This document shows positions 52,101 to 61,100 of a stretch of DNA of 64,000 bases, piece by piece. The stretch covers positions 5,457,501 to 5,521,500 of the forward strand of contig NC_064047.1 in the NCBI RefSeq assembly GCF_932526225.1, given 5' to 3'. Below the pieces are notes generated by a model, which had not been told where the DNA came from, did no database searches, and was given only the letters and a program-made list of their open reading frames with translations. Position 1 is the stretch's first letter. Each line of letters begins with the position of its first letter. Both the position numbers and the translations under genes were made by a program. The stretch comes from Nematostella vectensis. Its lineage: Eukaryota > Cnidaria > Anthozoa > Actiniaria > Edwardsiidae.

Positions 52101-55100
52101 ATGAATAGTTAGGCTTAATGTTAAATCTATCATCTATCATCTGTATTTGTGCTACACACTAGATCATATCAGTATAATATTAAAGCTGCAAAGTACGACT
52201 CCTTGAAAAATAATTCAGAGCCCCCCTTAGAGGACCTTTTTTTTTTCCGGAGCCCCTTCTTTTGGTGGTTAAAAAATTTGGAAGTCCCCACTCAATATCT
52301 TCCCTCTCTACCTCGGTGTATTTAATGAACACTCCCTAAACACAGACAGCGCGTCTCAAAACATTCTAGCCACATCAGAGAGGATTTCGTGATTTTATTT
52401 TTAGAATCTAACCAACAAACTTTGTTCCGTAAATTAAATGAATTTCCGTAATGCAAGCGTCTTAAAGGTCTCACTATTTGGTTTGTGTTACAGCTTCGTG
52501 TGACCCTCGATAAAGCGAACAACAAGCGTGACAAGCCCTACATTAGCCTAATTATCACGAACCTGACCACGACTGTCACCGTGAACACTTGGGACCTGTC
52601 CGTCAAGACCTCCCTGGGGTTTATACAACTGATCGACAATTACTTCCAAGGTAAAAACATGGAAACCAAGCTATAATATTGTACTACTGCTCGATTATTA
52701 TTTCCAAGATAGAAACATGGGACTCAAGGTATAATATCATACAACTGCTCGACAATTACTTCCAAGGTAAAAACATGGAACCCAAGGTATAATTTCATAC
52801 AAATGCTCGGTTATTATTTACAAGGTAAAAACATGGGAGCCAAGGTATAATATCATACAACTGCTCAACAATTTCTTCCAAGGTAAAAACATGGAACCCA
52901 AGGTATAATATCATACAACTGCTCAACAATTATTTCCAAGGTAAAAACATAGGACCCAAGGTATAATATCATACAACTGCTCGACAATTTCTTCCAAGGT
53001 AAAAACATGGGACCCAAGGTATAATATCATACAACTGCTCAACAATTATTTCCAAGGTAAAAACATGGGACCCAAGGTATAATATCATACAACTGCTCGA
53101 CAATTTCTTCCAAGGTAAAAACATGGGACCCAAGGTATAATATCATACAACTGCTCAACAATTTCTTCCAAGGTGAAAACATGGGACCCAAGGTATAATA
53201 TCATACAACTGCTTGACAATTTCTTCAAAAGTAAAAACATGCAACCCAAGGTATAATATCATACAAATGCTCGACATTTATTTCCACCACAACCTCCGCC
53301 GCCGCCGCCACCAGCACCACCAGAACATCCTCATCCACATCCTCCTCCTCACCATCATCTTCCTCATCATCATCATCGTCATCATCATCCTTATACTCAT
53401 CATTATATTATTCATTCATTCATTCATTTTTTTATTCATTCATTTTGGCATTCAGTTGGATTTCTCGAATTTTTTTTCTTTGGGATTTGGTAAGATATTT
53501 TGGCTTGCTCTGTATTTTAAATTTCGTTACTGTCCTGTCAGATGACAGAGGGACAAGGTGCACACGTTATATTTCTCCACGCGCTAAATGAAAAATGTGG
53601 TAGCGCGCGCCTTGCTTGTGCGCCGTCATGAATCTCTAGGTCCCTATTATAAATTGACAGGAAATCGACATGGAAACTTACCTCAACAACCAACATGAAG
53701 CGCGCATTCTGTTATTGTAATATCTATTGTAATGCACTTGCAAACTTATGGAATGAATTTTAAAGATTCTTGTACGATGTTAGGTGATGATGGCAATGCC
53801 CTCGCTGTGTTGAGCTCGTCTGGGAATGATGACTGGATCTCAGTCGATTACGTCCAGGTACAGCTTACAAGTAACCAATAATCGCTGAGTGGAAGGGGTA
53901 TGGATATCATCAAATGAATATTAGTAGGAAAGTGCCTCAACTTCAATGGATATAAATCTGTGGATATTTATATTTTCAAAATATTAAGATGTTGCATATC
54001 AAATACGACCAGCTAATAGTATCGCACAAGTTAGATCCAGAGTCCTAAACAGCCTGTGTCAGCCGTGTTTTGTTCTCCTAGCAAAGTGCCAAGTGGGAAA
54101 AAGCATTCATTTCCATCGGGTGATTTGCAGAAGCTTATGCTGATTTTTTTTATTGAATCTGGTAAATAAAGAATTAAACTTTGTTTTTAGATGGTTATTT
54201 CGAGATATTAGCACATGTGCCTTCCAATATTAGTTGTAAGCAATAACAAAGGCGTGGCTGACAAGGGTTCTTTAAGCCGATCTAAGCTTGTTTGACTTCA
54301 GGATCATATCCATTAATTCGCATGCCAATAATTTTCGTTTAACAGTACTTTACCGCTATTTTACTTACCCACAGATAGCCAGTTTATCAACATTTAAACT
54401 GTGCATTTCACGTTGTCATTTTAGGCAGACCCCAAGGGACCCGAGTTCTCCACCAAGTTCGAAAATACCCAGCAGTCAGTTCGCGTCAAATTCAGCTCTA
54501 TTAAACTCACGGCCGTCAAGGAAGCGCTGGCTGCTTTCGAGATATTTTTACTTGAACTTCTTGAAAGGTGACTTATAATTATAGCGCTTCAGTCGAGATA
54601 TTCGTACTTGCACTTTTTGAAAGGTGACTTATAATTAAAGCGCTTCAGTCGAGATATTCCTACTTAAACTTCTTGAAAGGTGACATATAATTAAAGCGCT
54701 TTAGTCGAGATATTCCTACTTGAACTTCTTGAAAGGTGACTTATAATTAAAGCGCTTTAGTCGAGATATTCCTACTTGAACTTCTTGAAAGGTGACTTAT
54801 AAGTAAAGCGCTTTAGTCGAGATATTCGTACTTGAACTTCTTGAAAGGTGACATATAATTAAAGCGCTTCCGTCGAGATATTCCTACTTGAACTTCTTGA
54901 AAGGTGACTTATAATTAAAGCGCTTCAATCGAGATATTTGTACTTAAACTTCTTGAAAGGTGACATATAATTAAAGCGCTTTAGTCGAGATATTCGTACT
55001 TGAACTTCTTGAAAGGTGACTTATAATTAAAGCGCTTCAGTCGAGATATTCCTACTTGAACTTCTTGAAAGGTGACTTATAATTAAAGCGCTTCAGTCGA

Positions 55101-58100
55101 GATATTCGTACTTGAACTTCTTGAAAGGTGACTTATAATTAAAGCGCTTTAGTCGAGATATTTTTACTTGAACTTCTTGAAAGGTGACTTATAATTAAAG
55201 CGCTTCAGTCGAGATATTGGTACTTGAACTTCTTGAAAGGTGACTTATAATTAAAGCGCTTCAGTCGAGATATTTGTACTTGAACTTCTTGAAAGGTGAC
55301 TTATAATTAAAGCGCTTCAGTCGAGATATTGGTACTTGAACTTCTTGAAAGGTGACTTATAATTAAAGCGCTTCAGTCGAGATATTGGTACTTGAACTTC
55401 TTGAAAGGTGACTTATAATTAAAGCGCTTCAGTCGAGATAGTCGTACTTGAACTTCTTGAAAAGTCAGGCACATGTGTGTTATCGATTAGTTAATTAGTG
55501 GAAGACTTGTTTTATTTTGATTTACCAAATTGAATTGAAAATACCTTAAAACTTTTCCAAAAATCAGCCGATGGAAAGGGGTACTTTTTCACAGTTGCTA
55601 TTAAAGGTCTTGGTAAAGGTAAATTTGACACCACTGTTTGTTTTTGTGGTTTTTGCAAAACCTGTATCAATAGTTCTTAAACTTTATTTTTGCAAAAAGA
55701 GAAAATCCATATATCGCATTCTAAAGACGGCTAAAATGGGCCTTCGCTGTTTCCTGTGACCTGTTGACCGTGAATTCACGCCATATCTTTTACTTTTCTA
55801 GCGTATTATTTTAAGGCGAGAACTCGAGCTTGTCGGGCGTAACCTCGCAACGGGTTTTAAGATAGCGCCTTCAAATTTTCGGTATTTGATAGATAATTAT
55901 GCCATGTCATAAAGTGTGTGAGGAATTTTCGATTTTACACTGAAGATCGCTTTTATAGCACTTTTCGTGTCCAAATTTCGCCAGAGATGAGAGTTCCAAC
56001 TTTGATTCGTGATATTTTGATGACAGTGTCGAATAAAAAAAGTCCTCACACCTTTTAGTAAATCATCTATCTGTCATTGAGATGCAATTACGTGCAAATG
56101 CATGCGCAATAACGCGAATGTGCATTACGCTCTAGAGTAAACTCCTTACTTTTGAGTTTGATGCCTCAAACCTTAAACACGGAATTAACTATTGCAAAAA
56201 TAAAACTTGCAGGAGATAATTCAATCTGTTATCTTTTATTTGATATATAGTTTGTACATGTTGCGGCGCGACAATATTTTTTTTTCCGCGGACACGTCGT
56301 TTACCTTTACCCAGACCTTAAAAGTGCTCTAAAAAGAATAGATATTACAGACGTTATCAGACACTGACACTGATTTTAAAAGAGGCATGAGCTTCGAGAC
56401 ATCTGTAATATCTATCCTTTTTAGCGCTCTTTGAAAATCTATAATCATGCTTGTTCGTCTATCACCAACCGCTGCAAGCCGCCATCAATGCTTCTTTGCA
56501 TTTTTGCAGCGATGATGTTAAGACACTTACACCTCTGCTGCCAAGCAAGTTTCAACCCCTCGAGACCATAGAGGAAAACGAACAACTAGAAACACGAGCC
56601 ATAGAACCAGGTGAGTTTGGATATAGATAAATGAGCCAATAACGCAAATTTGCTAGTTTTTCTTCTGAACAACAAATCATAGTCATAGTCATGGGTGTTA
56701 CCGCTGACATCCCGGCTCATAAGAACGAAAACGCGTTTGTGCGTTGCTATAGAGTTAGATGGAGTTAACACATTAAACATTAAATGGTTTTACGAGTAAC
56801 TTTTTTTTATTGGTATAGTATATAGAAGCAATGATGTCATGTGTGAGGTTATTTTGGGAAAGTCGGCTATAAAGAAATGAAATATTTAGAATTTGTGTAG
56901 CGCAATCTAACATATCGAGACAATCAAGTACATTTCGCATGTGAGATACGGACGGCTCCACGCAGCTTAAAGTCATGAGTGTAAGCACTGTAACTGAAGA
57001 TATGAAATGGGCCAGCGCCCCCAGCGGTTTTACATCCTTCAATACATAATAAAATGCGATCCTAGTCCGAGAAGACAAGATATTCAAGGTCATCATTCTC
57101 CAATACTGGGATTTGAAATAAAGAGATTCCTCGTGATGCTTTCGGCTTTGTGAAAAATCTCAATCCGGATCGTTTTTTTAAAAGCACAATCGGAATGGGT
57201 GGCCATGGAAACAACGCTACAAGAATACTGTAAATACAATGACAATTGTACAGCAACGGTATGGGAAAAAAGATACAACGACAATTGTACAGCAACTGTA
57301 TGGTCAAAAAGATACAACGACAATTGTACAGCACTACTGTATGGTCAAAAAGATATGACGACAATTGTACAGCAACTGTATGGTCAAAAAGATACAACGA
57401 CAATTGTACAGCAACTGTATGGTAAAAAAGATAAGACGACAATTGTACAGCAACTGTATGGTCAAAAAGATACGACGACAATTGTACAGCAACTGTATGG
57501 TCAAAAAGATACGACGACAATTGTACAGCACTACTGTATGGTAAAAAAGATACAACGACAATTGTACAGCAACTGTATGGTAAAAAAGATACGACGACAA
57601 TTGTACAGCAACTATATGGTAAAAAAGATACAACGACAATTGTACAGCAGCTTTATGGTCATAAAGATACAACGACAATTGTACAGCAACCGAATGGTCA
57701 AATAGATACGACGACAATAATACAGCAACTGTGTGGTCAAAAAGATACAATGACAATTGTACAGCAACTGTATGGGCAAAAAGTCTACCCCTCAGTACAG
57801 TACCTGCTTGACTGAGTTTACCTTAAGGAAAACTCTAATAAAGAAACCTCCATGTTTTGGTTAAGCCATTCGATTGAAAAATTACCCATCTAATTTCAGT
57901 CAATCGAGAAGTAGTAGACATAGCGATCGAGGCCCACGTGGAAAAGATCAGCATCAAAATGGTGTCCAGACAAAAGCTTGTAGGATGTGTGCATGTGAAA
58001 GGTAAGCTAACAATTATACCGGCTAAGTTAACGAAGGCCAATCACGCCTTCTTTAAAGACTGTTGATCATCCTTTCCTTTGGTATTGTTTGCATGTGAAA

Positions 58101-61100
58101 ATATAAGTCTTTTGATGGCTTTAAAAAGTACGATACTTTTTGACGATATATTTGATTGAAAGTACTTTATTTATTTTATTGCTTGAATAAGCCGATCGAA
58201 AAGGACTCTTTGTGTGACTTGGCCTTCTATAAACGGTTTTTCAGCCGCCATTTTGTAATCCTAGCAAAATATGGTGTGCGGGAAAGCATCTGTTCATTGA
58301 CTGATCTGTAAATGAATTATACAACTTTGCTTTTTTTTAGATTTAATACCATCTTTTTGTTAAAAAATTTAACAGTATAAAGGTTTGGTGACATTTGAAT
58401 CTTCAAAAGTCGCAATAATTATGCTAAGTCTAAGGAGTTTAATGTTTATCTTTAAATCGTAGGTCTTAAAGTTAAAATCGAGCAAAGGGGACCCGAGACC
58501 AAAATCGTGACTATGTAAGTAGGCTGGTAAGACCTGATTTATGCTCATGGTGAAGTGGTGCGTTGAAAGCAAATAGTCAAGTGGTAAAATAACACTTTAG
58601 GGTGTGGCATTCAAGGGTCGGTTGGCTCTATACACCAATAGATAACATTTATCCGGCACTTCAAAAACCGAGGTCAAACGACAGGGCTATGACAAATGAT
58701 TTCTTTGCGCAAATGCTGCGAACAAAGAGGCTGAGGGGTGGTCTTTCAGACCCAGCAGGCTCGACATGGCCTCGAAACTACAGGCGTAAAATACATCACT
58801 TCAACCTTGTGTTGGCCTAACCCTAACCCTGGCTCAACCAGGTCTACTCATAAGACCTACTGTAATCTTTCTTTTTTACGCCTAATCAGTTGGCGGAGAC
58901 TTTCTACAGCTTATCTGTAGCCCTTATAGTCATATCACTGATTTATCCAGGTTTTTGTTTTCTGAACTTGCTCTTGTGTTTTTTCAAATGATCTTTTCCG
59001 TAGGCTTAAAGATCTTGGAATTACAAATGCGATGGCAGGAACTTTCTACCCAAAGGTACAAAGCATTAACTGGGTCTTCTTGTCTATTGTACCTCCAACG
59101 TGGGAAGAATGGAAGCTCCTATCCCCTAAGGAGTGTCGCCCAGAATGTCATTTGCCTCCTTGTTTACATTGAAAATTACATAAATCCGAATGATTCAAGT
59201 TCATGGGCCGTATGGAAGCTCGAGCTCTATAAAACGGCCCAAGCAAACTATGACAAGTATTTTGAGCGATTCGAGACATTTTTTCTTGCAAAGTGTTGCC
59301 TTGTTTCTGAGCTGGCCATACGGGGGTATACATTCCGCTATCAGCCAATAGGAGCGTGTGTAGTAATTCTTTAGTGCAACAAATACAGGGGTAAAGGTGT
59401 AAAGTAAGATTCTCTCAGTGACTTAACAACAGTAATTAAAACATTAGTGTTGTAAAGGTATATTTCTTAGAAGTTATCCTTTCAATAAGGACATAATGGG
59501 TCATATACTTTTTTAGACCAATCCTTCCGTGATATCCATTTAGAGTTTCCTTCGACCACCCTGTTTGTCTTCAAGGGCGGCTATCCCCCCCTCCCTTACT
59601 ACCCGTGAAAATGATTTCTTTTTATGGAATTGGGGGTTCTCGTATAATATGACGTACTTCTTTACCCTATTCATGATATCCCTATATTCCATATTTCGAC
59701 ATACTCTAACTCCCATGAGTTTTCTCTGTCTTAGATTCTTTGCTTGGAAGATAACACAGTATTCGAATGTGAGGTATGTGTATTTCCTGAAACGACTTCA
59801 TCATGCAGCTGGGATGAACCAAAGATATCTATCCTTCAGTTGATTTACTGACTGAGTTACAGTCAGTAAATCAACCATGAGAACATTTGCTATCCACTAA
59901 CCACAAAATGTTCCCGCTACACTCCTACTCACCTCAGTGATTTGAATAATTTAACAGCTATATACTCATAGCATATCAACACTGTTTCAAAGTGATTTAA
60001 AAAAGTGCTTTTATATTTAAGGAGCATTTATTTGAAAATACAGCAGTTTATTTGCAAGGAAACCTCAAAATACCAATCTATGAATGAAGTCTCACATATT
60101 ATTGACGATATTTGATTGATAATATCTTGGATACTCGCTTGAATTGGCCGATATGGAAAATGGATGCTTTGTGTGACTCGGCATTGAGCGGGATCATAAA
60201 ATGGCGGCGTCTGATTATTTGGAAACTGACTAGCATCATGTCCTCAGATTACACTATTTGACAACAAGAGCAACTCTGTCAAAGACCCATTGGCCGTGGA
60301 TGTTCTCATCGACCTCAAAATTGGCAGATTCAAGTTTGTGTTCTTGAGTGGTTTCACTGCTCATATGCAGGTTAGCTTACAAGACTTCGTGATGTGGGGT
60401 TTTTAGCTAAAAGGGTTTTAGCATAATATTTGCATAGTGATGGTATAGTTTGCTCTTTGGGCAAGGTTACCTTACGAGATTTCATGATGAGGGGTTTGGA
60501 ATTAAAATGGTTTCAAGACAGTATTTGTAGAGAGAGGGTGTACCTTGCTCTGTGTGCTGCTAAAGCTCCCACGAGTTTTAGTTTTTGTATTCCGGATTTC
60601 AAATCACCCTGATTACCAAAGGCAGGTGGTACAGAGTTTCTTAGGCTACAGTCTAATTAAAAATAATTTTCCTTCTTAATTACGCTAAAAGTGCTTTGCT
60701 TGGTCAATTCTTGTGATCTACTCCCTGTTAAAGCCGCATTGTTACCAGTTTACTTCCGGAGGTCCGACGGAAACCTCAACCGTTAAAAGACAAAAAAATC
60801 TATTAGAATCCGAAATATTTAACAGGCCATCCGCTCTAAATTATCAATCACAACCTCAAAGAAACTTCCAATGGACACACTGCTTTCAATATTCTGAAAT
60901 ATTTTTCGCGTTTTCCGTTAAAAATCATCGGATATTGTTAGGTAATCGACCGGAAGTAGACAATGCGGCTATAAGAAAACCCGGCCAATTGACGTTTGGA
61001 AATTTTGGCTGCTGCCCAAATCGTTGGAGCAAAAGGGATACTCTTCTTTACAAAAAAAATTTTTTTGAAAGAGTAGAAAAGCTGAAGAAATTGTTTTTCT

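Noticed and set aside
58955-59374. 139-codon frame covering the exon at 59004
   Set aside because: It contains the VPS13 exon in a different frame and shows no family features. The spliced VPS13 frame is better supported.
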